From: Pauljensenia sp.
GTDB taxonomy: Bacteria > Actinomycetota > Actinomycetes > Actinomycetales > Actinomycetaceae
Length of the DNA stretch: 37,363 nt
Reading direction: 5' to 3'
Assembly (NCBI GenBank): GCA_029983625.1
Contig: JASBZF010000006.1
Coordinates: 1-37,363 of the forward strand
Positions 16,498 through 23,727 of the stretch are shown here, piece after piece (positions within the stretch are counted from its first letter, which is position 1; the number at the start of each line of letters is the position of its first letter). The position numbers and the translations under genes are program-made. A model generated the notes under the pieces. The model was not told where the DNA came from, ran no database searches, and saw only the letters and a list, made by a program, of their open reading frames with translations.

Positions 16498-16623
16498 TCA
16501 CCACGAGCCGAACTCGTCACGGAGTCGTCCTGCGACCTTCCACACGACCCAGGTGAACGCTGCGACGCCACCGAGCGTCGCTATCGCGATCAGCCCCTTC
16601 GCCCACCACGTGCTCGCCGCCAT
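16498..16623 (-). CDS. Small single-pass membrane protein of the mobilization operon
   Basis: A 41-residue product, MAASTWWAKGLIAIATLGGV followed by AAFTWVVWKVAGRLRDEFGSW, with one predicted transmembrane segment and a short charged tail. It overlaps the end of the upstream nested coiled-coil gene by 34 bp and is followed after 15 bp by the next small gene. The ATG at 16621-16623 lacks a clear ribosome site, so coupling to the upstream gene is likely. Small Trp-rich membrane proteins of this kind accompany relaxase genes in some mobilizable plasmids, but I cannot name a family. Confidence 0.5.
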   Translation of the reverse strand: MAASTWWAKGLIAIATLGGVAAFTWVVWKVAGRLRDEFGSW

Positions 16624-17462
16624 GAAAGACCCCACGCCCAGCCGAGGAGTGGCCCGAAGCCCAGGGCGTGAAAAACGCCCATCGTGAGTCCGCCGATGAC
16701 GAGGAGCACCGCTGCCAGCGGCACAAGCGCAAGGCACAGCCTCCCCAATGCTGTCCACGCCTGGCGCCCCTCCAGGGTCTCCAAACGGCGCTCAGAGTGC
16801 CCCACAGCCTCCGCCACGTATTCGGCCTTAGCGAGAGTCTGATCGAGCCTCTGAGTGGCCTCAGACACCTTCTCCGCGCCCATGGCAGAGACCCGCTGCT
16901 CGAAACCTTCCAGCGTGCTCTCAACGCGTTTCACAGGGGCATCAACGGCCCTTGCGAGCCGTTGATCGAGCACTCTCACGGCGTACTCGTTGAGCCGGTC
17001 GATGTCCATCTTGACGGTGCGACCGTTGCCGACGACCTTTGTGAGCTCATCCAAGGCCGTAGTCGTCGTCGTGAGCTGCGACTGAAGGCTCTTCATCATC
17101 GAGTACGAGTCGAGATCTGATTGCTTCACTTCGCTTCCGTCGCTCAGCTTCACGAGCCCGCTCGCGCTCAGTTGCTTCGCGACGGCGCTCAGCGTCTTCT
17201 CGATCTCGGAGAGCCTGTTCTTGGTCTCGTCGTCGAGCTGCGTCTGCGAGCTCTGCTCGTGCTGCTGCGAGATCGACGTGCGGACTCTCTTCAGCTCCGC
17301 GCTCTGCGCCTCGTCCATCGCGCGAAGGAACCCGCTCACGGCGTTCACGGCTTTCGTTAGTTCTCTCGTCTGTTGTTCGATTGCGTCGAGCCGCAACGTC
17401 AAGGCTTGCGACGTGTCCGAGGTCTGCTGCTGCTCCTGCTTGAGCTTGTCGAACGCGCTCAT
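16590..17462 (-). CDS. Coiled-coil membrane mobilization protein nested in the relaxase gene (MobB-like)
   Basis: A 290-residue protein starting MSAFDKLKQEQQQTSDTSQA. It is Gln/Glu/Thr-rich and heptad-like through about residue 235, then has one or two hydrophobic segments (RLCLALVPLAAVLLVIGGL, then GVFHALGFGPLLGWAWGL). Its first 139 codons lie inside the 3' part of the relaxase gene in another frame (overlap 17047-17462). GGGAG lies 7 nt before the ATG. The layout matches ColE1-type mobilization regions, where mobB is nested in mobA and its product stabilises the relaxosome at the membrane. Homology is inferred from position and architecture, not from a recognised motif. Confidence 0.7.
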   Translation of the reverse strand: MSAFDKLKQEQQQTSDTSQALTLRLDAIEQQTRELTKAVNAVSGFLRAMDEAQSAELKRVRTSISQQHEQSSQTQLDDETKNRLSEIEKTLSAVAKQLSASGLVKLSDGSEVKQSDLDSYSMMKSLQSQLTTTTTALDELTKVVGNGRTVKMDIDRLNEYAVRVLDQRLARAVDAPVKRVESTLEGFEQRVSAMGAEKVSEATQRLDQTLAKAEYVAEAVGHSERRLETLEGRQAWTALGRLCLALVPLAAVLLVIGGLTMGVFHALGFGPLLGWAWGLSWRRARGGRRG

Positions 17463-18279
17463 CGTGCTCTCCCTTCTGGTTGTTTTGCTTGTGGAAGTCG
17501 AAGACCTCCTCGACCTTCGAGCTCTGGAACTCATCGCACAGCGACGACGCCTTGCGACGCCCCCACTTCCCGTTGTCCGCTCGCCTCATCGAATACGTCC
17601 ATCCATCACGATCAGTGACACGGAGACGGACCTCGTGCTCAGCGAGCACCTGCTCAAACGCTTCGCGGTCAACAGAGCGCGGATCGAGCAGTGCTTCCAT
17701 CACTTTGTCGCCGAGGATTTGCTCGAACCCACCCTCCTTGAAGCCACCGCGACGCAGATCCCAATCAGGTTTCGGCTGTTGTGGATCAGGGAGCACCTGG
17801 CAGCCCTCGTCCCTCATCAGCTCATCGTTCACCTGCCGTAGCCCACGTGACCATGAGCGACACCGCGAGAGTGACTTCCCAGTGAGGTTGTCGTGGTTCA
17901 CGACGTAGATGTGATTGTGCAGATGACCGCCCGCGCTGTCGGTGTGAGTGACCACGAGGAAGTCCGCGCTGTTCATCCGCTTCGCGAGCTTCACGCCGAG
18001 ATCGTGAACGCGCTGAACGTGCTCAGGGTTCTTCACGTCGAACTCCTCCGGTGAGAAGTTCTGCGTGTACGTGTACATCTCATTGCGACGACCAAACGCA
18101 GCAGAGACTTGCTCTGCACGCGCGACGATCGCCTCGGGCGATTCCATCGAGCACGTGAAGCGCGCAGCGCGCGTGGTGGCGTCCTTCGTGTGCTCCGCAC
18201 GTCGAGCACCAGTGCCGAGCAACGCATACGTCACCGCTGCGCGTGCACTCGTCGTTGGCTGTACATTCACTGTGCTCAT
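17047..18279 (-). CDS. Relaxase / mobilization nuclease (MobA/VirD2 family)
   Basis: Nicks the element at oriT and pilots the strand to the recipient. The 410-residue protein has YTYTQNFSPEEFDVKNPEHV (about 69-88) and the three-histidine metal motif HTDSAGGHLHNHIYVVNHD (His119, His121, His123). These match the Relaxase family PF03432. N-terminal tyrosines such as Tyr18 are candidates for the nucleophile. The second half is a highly charged Arg/Glu helical region that also encodes the nested MobB-like protein in another frame. The ATG at 18277-18279 overlaps the stop of mobC, so the two are coupled. The frame is intact, so mobilization functions may be retained although the integrase is broken. 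Confidence 0.88.
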   Translation of the reverse strand: MSTVNVQPTTSARAAVTYALLGTGARRAEHTKDATTRAARFTCSMESPEAIVARAEQVSAAFGRRNEMYTYTQNFSPEEFDVKNPEHVQRVHDLGVKLAKRMNSADFLVVTHTDSAGGHLHNHIYVVNHDNLTGKSLSRCRSWSRGLRQVNDELMRDEGCQVLPDPQQPKPDWDLRRGGFKEGGFEQILGDKVMEALLDPRSVDREAFEQVLAEHEVRLRVTDRDGWTYSMRRADNGKWGRRKASSLCDEFQSSKVEEVFDFHKQNNQKGEHDERVRQAQAGAAADLGHVASLDVAARRNRTTDERTNESRERRERVPSRDGRGAERGAEESPHVDLAAARAELADAARRRDQEQALRDREDAERRREATERERAREAERRKRSEAIRSRLVLDDEEPSVAAHDDDYGLG

Positions 18280-18620
18280 AGACTCACCTCATCTCTGAGC
18301 GCCGCACGCATGTCCGTGAGAACAGCGAGAACCTCCCGCAGAAGGTCCTCGTCAACCGCCGTCCCTGCACGCGCGACCTGATTAAGATTGACGCCAACGC
18401 GACGCAACTGCTCGACCGCCCTCGCAAGCTCGGGCGCGGGCCTCGGCACTGCTGCTTGTGCAACGAGTGCCCCCTCCTCGTGGCGACGACTGTCCAGCGC
18501 GTCGCGCAGCACAGCCCTCGCCCATGTGCTCGGCTTGACGCCCAGCACTGTCGCGCGCCGCTTAATGGCGTCGCGCTCCCCACGGGTGACGCGCACATCG
18601 AGATGTGCATCGAGCGTCAC
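18276..18620 (-). CDS. mobC: MobC-family relaxosome accessory protein
   Basis: A 114-residue protein starting VTLDAHLDVRVTRGERDAIK. It has an N-terminal ribbon-helix-helix type segment and the MobC core ELARAVEQLRRVGVNLNQVA, ending with a helix LTDMRAALRDEV. MobC proteins bind near oriT and help the relaxase open the nic site. The start is GTG at 18618-18620 with AGGAGG about 11 nt upstream. The frame is open further upstream without a start codon supported by a ribosome site. Its stop overlaps the relaxase ATG (ATGA). Confidence 0.85.
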   Translation of the reverse strand: MTLDAHLDVRVTRGERDAIKRRATVLGVKPSTWARAVLRDALDSRRHEEGALVAQAAVPRPAPELARAVEQLRRVGVNLNQVARAGTAVDEDLLREVLAVLTDMRAALRDEVSL

Positions 18621-18691
18621 CCGCGCGTCTGCCTCCTGTGTTGTCTCCTTTGTCGCCGGGGCAGACGCATCACTTCCAACACCCGGTACCG

Positions 18692-18973
18692 TCAGGTCCG
18701 TTTGAGGTGTTGTAAGTGTGGTGCAGCAGGCGCGTTGTCGGACGATTCGCTACGCTCCTCGCCTCCAACCCGCCGCTGGCCCTCGTCCTCGGTCGCTACG
18801 CAACCTGCGGGCGAGGGGGAGGTCACCCCGTGCTGCACAGCAGCAGAGGGGGCGACCGAGGGACGCACGGAACGCACGCTCGCGCTCTGCTCCGTGCTGT
18901 TCGCACGAACAGAGACGCGAGGTGCAGTGCCCTGCGCGGTGATGCGTGTCGGTCGAATGACGCTCGACATCAT
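18692..18973 (-). CDS. Hypothetical protein, translationally coupled in the mobilization operon
   Basis: A 93-residue frame starting MMSSVIRPTRITAQGTAPRV. It is rich in Ser, Ala, Val, Pro and Arg and looks disordered; no motif is recognised. Support comes only from context: its ATG overlaps the stop of the preceding small gene, GGAGG lies 6 nt upstream, and it sits in line with mobC. Very GC-rich DNA keeps other frames open here too, so this could be a non-coding spacer. Confidence 0.4.
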   Translation of the reverse strand: MMSSVIRPTRITAQGTAPRVSVRANSTEQSASVRSVRPSVAPSAAVQHGVTSPSPAGCVATEDEGQRRVGGEERSESSDNAPAAPHLQHLKRT

Positions 18974-19248
18974 GCATCACCTCCGCCGTCATGCGCAGCG
19001 TCACGCTGCTCCTTCCGACGAGCGCGCGAAGCCTTCGCACGCTCAGCACGTGCGACACGCTCCTGCTCGATGAGCGACGCAGCGTGGTCGCGGTACTGAG
19101 CGAACTGCTCGGGCTCATGTTCCTCGAACAGGCGAGCAACACGCACGAAGAGCTCCTGCTCCTCACGCGCCGCCTGCTTGCGCAACGCCTTGAGCTCAGC
19201 GGCGTGCTTCTCCTTGGTCTTCTTGATGAGATCATCGAGATTCGACAC
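18970..19248 (-). CDS. Small charged coiled-coil protein, first gene of the mobilization operon
   Basis: A 92-residue product, VSNLDDLIKKTKEKHAAELK and onward, almost wholly charged helix, with FVRVARLFEEHEPEQFAQYR near the centre and an Arg/Lys-rich end. GTG at 19246-19248 is chosen because GGAAG lies 7 nt upstream; ATG at 19266 would add six residues. It heads the minus-strand operon and is coupled to the next frame. Short proteins like this often precede mobC in actinobacterial mobilizable elements and may help bind oriT. No family is named with certainty. Confidence 0.6.
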   Translation of the reverse strand: MSNLDDLIKKTKEKHAAELKALRKQAAREEQELFVRVARLFEEHEPEQFAQYRDHAASLIEQERVARAERAKASRARRKEQRDAAHDGGGDA

Positions 19249-19430
19249 GGTTGTACTTCCTTTCATTGAGGTCGTGCCGGTGCCCACCCGGCGAGAGGGC
19301 TAGATTGTGGTGATCGGCTGAAGACGAACGAGGCCACGGCCACGAGGGTGGTTCTCAAAGAACAGGGGGTGTCCAGCGGACGTGTCTCCCCATTCGGTTC
19401 CAAGCGCGTACCCGTACTCTTTGGCAAGCG

Positions 19431-19478
19431 GTTCGTCGTCGAGTTCCGCACGGGACTTGCCTCCGGGGGAAAGAAGTG
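19431..19478 (+). repeat. Right attachment copy: displaced ychF 3' end
   Basis: The DNA encodes VEFRTGLASGGKK and a stop, the same as the end of YchF except for one Thr-to-Ala change and several silent differences. GAGTTCCGCAC at 19441-19451 is identical to the left copy. There is no ychF reading frame upstream, so this is the tail cut off by the insertion (attR) and the right border of the element. Confidence 0.75.
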
Positions 19479-19539
19479 ACGATCGGCGGCGCTGTACGCT
19501 ATTTTGCCTTTCGTCATTCAAATCGGCACCTCTTGCAGT

Positions 19540-19599
19540 GATGCTCTCTCAGCAGTGAGTCAATGCAGTGATTCACGTGCGTGAAGCTGAGAGTGCATC
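19540..19599. promoter_or_regulatory. Long inverted repeat upstream of ddh
   Basis: GATGCTCTCTCAGC at 19540-19553 and GCTGAGAGTGCATC at 19586-19599 form a 14-bp inverted repeat with one mismatch. A 32-nt loop between them holds further GCAGTGA-like repeats. It may be an operator, an element-end relic or an RNA structure. It lies in the 281 bp between the attR site and ddh. Confidence 0.4.
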
Positions 19600-19649
19600 A
19601 GTGTGCTGGGTCCGCGCCTTGAGACACGGCTAGGTCTGAGGGAAAGAAA

Positions 19650-19665
19650 AGGTCAAGCTTGACCT
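19650..19665. promoter_or_regulatory. Perfect 16-bp palindrome upstream of ddh
   Basis: AGGTCAAGCTTGACCT is a perfect palindrome centred about 100 bp before the ddh start, which suits binding of a dimeric repressor. No regulator gene is adjacent. Confidence 0.45.
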
Positions 19666-19759
19666 AAAAGAAGCTCCCGCTCCAAGACTCCATTCTTCCG
19701 GGCGCTTGCTTTTCTGCTCTTCGCTGAGATGTAAAGCAGACACGACATGAGGAGGAACG

Positions 19760-20731
19760 ATGATGAAAGTCGCGATCAACGGATACGGCAATCTTGGACG
19801 AGGCGTAGAACGCGCAATCGCGAAAAACACAGATATGGAGCTCGTCGTCGTCTTCACGCGCCGCGACCCCTCCTCGATCACGACCCTCGGCGCTCCCGTC
19901 GCCCGCATCGAAGACGCAGCCGAATGGGTGGATCAAGTGGATGTATGTCTGAACTGCGGAGGCTCGGCAACCGACCTTGAAAATCAAGGACCGGAAACCG
20001 TGCAATTTTTCCACACGGTCGATTCCTTTGACACTCATGCAAAAATCCCGAACTATTTCGCTGCGGTCGATGCCGCCGCAAAAAAAGCCGGTCACCTCGC
20101 ACTTATTTCAACCGGCTGGGATCCGGGACTTTTCTCGATGCTGCGTGTCCTTGCAGACGCAGTCCTCCCAGACGGACGCTCAACAACTTTCTGGGGGCCG
20201 GGAGTGTCCCAAGGACACTCAGACGCAATCCGCCGCATCGACGGAGTACTCGATGCGCGTCAATACACACTTCCCGTACCCGCAACCGTTGAAGCCGTAA
20301 AAGCCGGAACCGAGGTTGAACTGTCTCCCCGAACAATGCACACACGCGACTGCTACATCGTCGCAGCACAAGGCGCTGACCTGGAAAGGATCGCGAAGGA
20401 AGTCACCGAAATGCCTGACTACTTCGCCGACTACGACACAACAGTCCATTTCATTACGGCTGAAGAAATGGCGGAAAATCACGCAGGATTGCCGCACGGG
20501 GGCACAGTTGTGCGTAAAGGTATGACCTCTGAAGGGACGAGTCAGCGGATCGGATTCGAACTCGAACTCGACTCAAACCCTGAGTTCACAGGATCGGTTC
20601 TTGCTGCTATGGGCCGCGCGGTCACCCGCATGGCAGCTCGCGGAGAATCGGGTGCCCGCACGGTCTTTGATGTCACCCTTGCCGACCTGTCGCCGCATTC
20701 CGCTGAAGATCTGCGCGCACACTGGCTCTGA
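19760..20731 (+). CDS. ddh: meso-Diaminopimelate D-dehydrogenase
   Basis: NADPH-dependent enzyme (EC 1.4.1.16) converting tetrahydrodipicolinate directly to meso-diaminopimelate, a short cut in lysine and peptidoglycan precursor synthesis. The 323-residue product has an N-terminal Rossmann motif VAINGYGNLGRGVERAI, FTRRDPSS, CLNCGGSATDL, the substrate-binding ISTGWDPGLFSMLR and TFWGPGVSQGHSDAIRRIDG, and a C-terminal MTSEGTSQRIGFELELD segment. All are typical of Corynebacterium-type Ddh. GAGGAGG precedes two adjacent ATGs at 19760 and 19763, and either could be used. It lies immediately to the right of the integrated element. Confidence 0.95.
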   Translation: MMKVAINGYGNLGRGVERAIAKNTDMELVVVFTRRDPSSITTLGAPVARIEDAAEWVDQVDVCLNCGGSATDLENQGPETVQFFHTVDSFDTHAKIPNYFAAVDAAAKKAGHLALISTGWDPGLFSMLRVLADAVLPDGRSTTFWGPGVSQGHSDAIRRIDGVLDARQYTLPVPATVEAVKAGTEVELSPRTMHTRDCYIVAAQGADLERIAKEVTEMPDYFADYDTTVHFITAEEMAENHAGLPHGGTVVRKGMTSEGTSQRIGFELELDSNPEFTGSVLAAMGRAVTRMAARGESGARTVFDVTLADLSPHSAEDLRAHWL

Positions 20732-20878
20732 GCTTCCCCTCATAAGCTCTGCGCCCCGCCCTCGAACATCAGTAACGAGGTCGGGACGTGAGCCTTTCCG
20801 GCCGCAAGGAAAGAAAACCACAATCGAACACACAAAGAGCGATTCAGATCACAGAGAGAGCGATCGAGGTCGCGGCGA

Positions 20879-21463
20879 TCAGGGCTGAGGAACCTCGTCT
20901 TCGAGACGCAGGCGCGGAACAGAAGCAAGCTGCGGATTCACCCCGACCTTGTCGGCATAGAAAGCGCGAATCACATCCATATCTGACTTCGGATCCCCGC
21001 TGAGCCGAATGGAAGGCCCCCAACCGAAAGTACGAGTTTTCGCATCCACGTAACCAAGTGCAAGAGGAAGATCCGCTTCCAGAGCTATTCGATAGAAACC
21101 GGACTTCCAATACTGCCTGGGTGAGCGTGTGCCTTTAGGAGTTAACACCACGGTGAAGTGCTCGGTCTGGCTTGCTTGAGCAACAATCTGTCCGACGAGC
21201 CCGTGCGCTGCAGAACGATCGATGGGGATTCCGCCAATCGCGCGGACGAAAGAGCCGAACAGGGGGACCTTCGTGACGGATTCTTTGACGAGGAAATGAA
21301 AAGGGCGTTCCAATGACCAAAAACACAAGGCCATGAATACGCTGTCCCAGTTTGAGGTGTGTGGAGCGCCGATGATCAGCGTCTTATCCTCCAAAGGCTC
21401 GTGGATGAAAGTCCACCGCGAAAACAGCATGTACGTGTTCGCAACGAAGCGGCGGATACGCAT
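20879..21463 (-). CDS. PlsC-like lysophospholipid acyltransferase family protein
   Basis: A 194-residue member of the 1-acyl-glycerol-3-phosphate acyltransferase superfamily. It shows block I GAPHTSNWDSVFMAL (HxxxxD catalytic pair), block II/III SFVRAIGGIPIDRS and VVLTPKGTRSPRQYWKSGF (the substrate-binding region near TPKGTRS). It is shorter than classical PlsC and lacks a clear transmembrane helix, like the small actinobacterial paralogues whose acceptor is unknown. It is convergent with ddh and divergent from typA. Confidence 0.8.
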   Translation of the reverse strand: MRIRRFVANTYMLFSRWTFIHEPLEDKTLIIGAPHTSNWDSVFMALCFWSLERPFHFLVKESVTKVPLFGSFVRAIGGIPIDRSAAHGLVGQIVAQASQTEHFTVVLTPKGTRSPRQYWKSGFYRIALEADLPLALGYVDAKTRTFGWGPSIRLSGDPKSDMDVIRAFYADKVGVNPQLASVPRLRLEDEVPQP

Positions 21464-21677
21464 AAAACCGATTCAGAGCTCCCGTGCAGATGGCGATAAC
21501 GAGGGTGCGAGCGTGATATTGAGGCAGAACATACTCGGCGCAAAATGCTCACAGGTCCAGCCTAGCGGCTCAGCGCGTGGCCGATGTCGCACGTCCCGCC
21601 CTCGGGCCAAACGATAGGAACGACTAGGATCAAGGATGCTCATAACGCCACAGGGGCGCGAGGAATCGAGGAATCAC

Positions 21678-23600
21678 ATGCCTGTACGCCAGGACCTGCG
21701 TAATGTCGCGATCGTCGCACATGTTGACCACGGCAAAACGACGCTCGTTGATGCGATGCTCTGGCAGTCTGGCGCTTTCTCGGATCGAGACACGGTGGAA
21801 AAAACCGGTGAGCGCGTCATGGATTCAGGCGATCTTGAACGCGAAAAAGGCATTACGATCCTCGCGAAGAACACCGCAATCCACTATCGAGGTCCAGCAG
21901 CACGCAAACTTGGCCTCACGGACGGCGTCACAATCAATGTGATCGACACACCCGGCCACGCAGATTTCGGTGGCGAGGTCGAGCGGGGGCTGTCCATGGT
22001 GGACGGCGTTGTTCTCATGGTGGATGCCTCAGAAGGCCCCCTTCCTCAGACGCGCTTTGTTTTGCGCAAAGCCCTGCAAGCCCAACTTCCCGTCGTTGTT
22101 GTCGTCAACAAAGTGGATCGGCCTGACTCTCGAATCGAAGAGGTGGTCTCTGAAACGACTGACCTTCTTCTCTCGCTGGGTGAAGACTTACTGAACGACG
22201 GTGTGGATGCCGATGTGGATTCTCTGCTCGACGTGCCGGTCGTGTATGCCTGCGCGAAAACAGGGGTCTCGTCTTTGACTAATCCCGGTAACGGTATTCA
22301 GCCGAGCGAAGACCTTGAACCGCTGTTTGAGACGATTCTGTCGCGCATCCCTGGCCCCTCCTACGAAGACGGTGTGCCACTCCAAGCGCATGTCACGAAC
22401 CTTGACGCCTCGCCCTTCCTGGGACGCCTCGCCCTTTTGCGCATCCACAACGGAACCCTCACAAAAGGGGCACACGTCGGCCTGGCGCGTCATGATGGGA
22501 CGATCACATCAGTGCGTATCACCGAACTTTTACGCACCGAAGGTCTTGAACGAGTCTCCACAGAATCCGCAGGACCGGGCGATATTGTTGCCGTTGCGGG
22601 GATCGAAGACATCATGATTGGCGAATCCCTCGTTGACCTTGAGGATCCGCGTCCTCTTCCGCTGATCACAGTTGACGACCCAGCGATTTCCATGACCATC
22701 GGTATCAATACTTCCCCGATGGCCGGTCGCGTGAAAGGCGCGAAAGTAACGGCGCGTCAAGTGAAGGATCGTCTGGACCGTGAACTCGTAGGAAACGTCT
22801 CCTTGAAGGTACTTCCAACCGAACGTCCAGATGCGTGGGAAGTGCAGGGACGTGGCGAGCTTGCGCTTGCGATCCTCGTGGAACAAATGCGCCGCGAAGG
22901 ATTTGAACTCACTGTCGGCAAACCGCAGGTAGTGACGAAAGAAATTGACGGCGCGCGCTGCGAACCGATGGAACGCATGACAATCGATATTCCCGAAGAA
23001 TACCTCGGGGCCGTGACGCAGCTGATGGCAGCGCGTAAGGGACGCATGGAAACAATGGCGAATCACGGTTCGGGCTGGATTCGTCTTGAGTTCATTGTGC
23101 CTGCACGTGGCCTCATCGGCTTCCGTACCCGTTTCCTCACCGAAACGCGCGGTACCGGCATAGCGTCCTCGATTGCCGACGGGTACGCCCCCTGGCAAGG
23201 AGTGATCGAGCAGCGTCTCACGGGTTCGCTTGTTGCTGACCGTGCCGGGCAGGCAACACCCTATGCGATGACGAATCTTCAAGAGCGTGGCTCTTTCATT
23301 GTCGAACCGGGTTCTGAAGTGTATGAAGGCCAAGTCGTTGGCGAAAACCCGCGTGGCGAGGATATGGACGTCAATATTTGCCGCGAGAAGAAACAGACGA
23401 ATACGCGCTCGGCGACAGCAGATGTGTATGAGTCGTTGACGCCCTCGCGCAAACTCACTCTTGAAGAGTCGCTTGAATTCGCTGCCAATGACGAGTGTGT
23501 CGAGGTGACACCAGAAGCGATCCGCGTGCGTAAAGTCGTCCTCGATGCGCAAGAACGTTTCAAGATCGCCGCCCGTGAACGTCGCGCCCAAAAGCAGTAG
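21678..23600 (+). CDS. typA: Translational GTPase TypA/BipA
   Basis: Ribosome-binding GTPase of the EF-G superfamily involved in large-subunit assembly and stress or cold adaptation. The 640-residue product has VAIVAHVDHGKTTLVDAM (G1), EREKGITILAKN (G2), VIDTPGHADFGGEVER (G3) and VVVVNKVDRPDSR (G4). Domain II follows, then the C-terminal domain with GRGELALAILVEQMRREGFE and VPARGLIGFRTRFLTETRG. ATG 21678 follows CGAGGAATC; the upstream in-frame extension to 21636 is not conserved-looking. Confidence 0.96.
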   Translation: MPVRQDLRNVAIVAHVDHGKTTLVDAMLWQSGAFSDRDTVEKTGERVMDSGDLEREKGITILAKNTAIHYRGPAARKLGLTDGVTINVIDTPGHADFGGEVERGLSMVDGVVLMVDASEGPLPQTRFVLRKALQAQLPVVVVVNKVDRPDSRIEEVVSETTDLLLSLGEDLLNDGVDADVDSLLDVPVVYACAKTGVSSLTNPGNGIQPSEDLEPLFETILSRIPGPSYEDGVPLQAHVTNLDASPFLGRLALLRIHNGTLTKGAHVGLARHDGTITSVRITELLRTEGLERVSTESAGPGDIVAVAGIEDIMIGESLVDLEDPRPLPLITVDDPAISMTIGINTSPMAGRVKGAKVTARQVKDRLDRELVGNVSLKVLPTERPDAWEVQGRGELALAILVEQMRREGFELTVGKPQVVTKEIDGARCEPMERMTIDIPEEYLGAVTQLMAARKGRMETMANHGSGWIRLEFIVPARGLIGFRTRFLTETRGTGIASSIADGYAPWQGVIEQRLTGSLVADRAGQATPYAMTNLQERGSFIVEPGSEVYEGQVVGENPRGEDMDVNICREKKQTNTRSATADVYESLTPSRKLTLEESLEFAANDECVEVTPEAIRVRKVVLDAQERFKIAARERRAQKQ

Positions 23601-23715
23601 AAACACAACATTTGTGCCTTTTCTGCGCAAGAAGTAACAGCGAGAGGGAAAGAACTCGACGCTGAAGGTGATACTTGCGACGAGAAGAGGAACGGGACTG
23701 GGCCTTCGGATCGAC

Positions 23716-23721
23716 TAGGCT
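23716..23721 (+). promoter_or_regulatory. Candidate -10 box for leaderless prfB
   Basis: TAGGCT ends 6 nt before the prfB GTG. It matches the TANNNT-plus-6/7 pattern of the other leaderless-type starts in this window. Confidence 0.4.
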
Positions 23722-23727
23722 GGAAGC

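Larger units (their letters stand above)
10240..19478 (+). mobile_element. Integrative mobilizable element inserted in the 3' end of ychF
   Basis: The element is bounded on the left by the intact ychF end and on the right by a second copy of that end. It contains a serine integrase gene (broken), a relaxase and MobC, an ardA gene (broken), a repeat-rich origin-like region, and a nuclease-methyltransferase cassette. No replication initiator or type IV secretion genes are present, so transfer would need a helper element. The base composition is mosaic: the mobilization genes are clearly GC-rich, the cassette much less so. Exact crossover positions inside the ychF homology cannot be read off because both copies diverge only by silent changes. 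Confidence 0.8.

Noticed and set aside
17221..17841. Plus-strand open frame opposite the relaxase genes
   Set aside because: Shadow of GC-rich coding DNA; Ser/Leu/Cys-rich with no motif.
18750..19235. Third minus-strand frame overlapping the first mobilization genes
   Set aside because: Ser/Arg-rich shadow frame; the two coupled frames with ribosome sites are better supported.
19300..19521. Minus-strand frame crossing the attR site (ends GRGLVRLQPITTI)
   Set aside because: Its first half is only the antisense of the ychF tail. The second half looks somewhat protein-like, but no start is available in the integrated or the circular form.
22530..23630. Long minus-strand open frame opposite typA
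   Set aside because: Antisense shadow of a highly conserved gene, with His/Arg/Phe-rich composition and no start signal.
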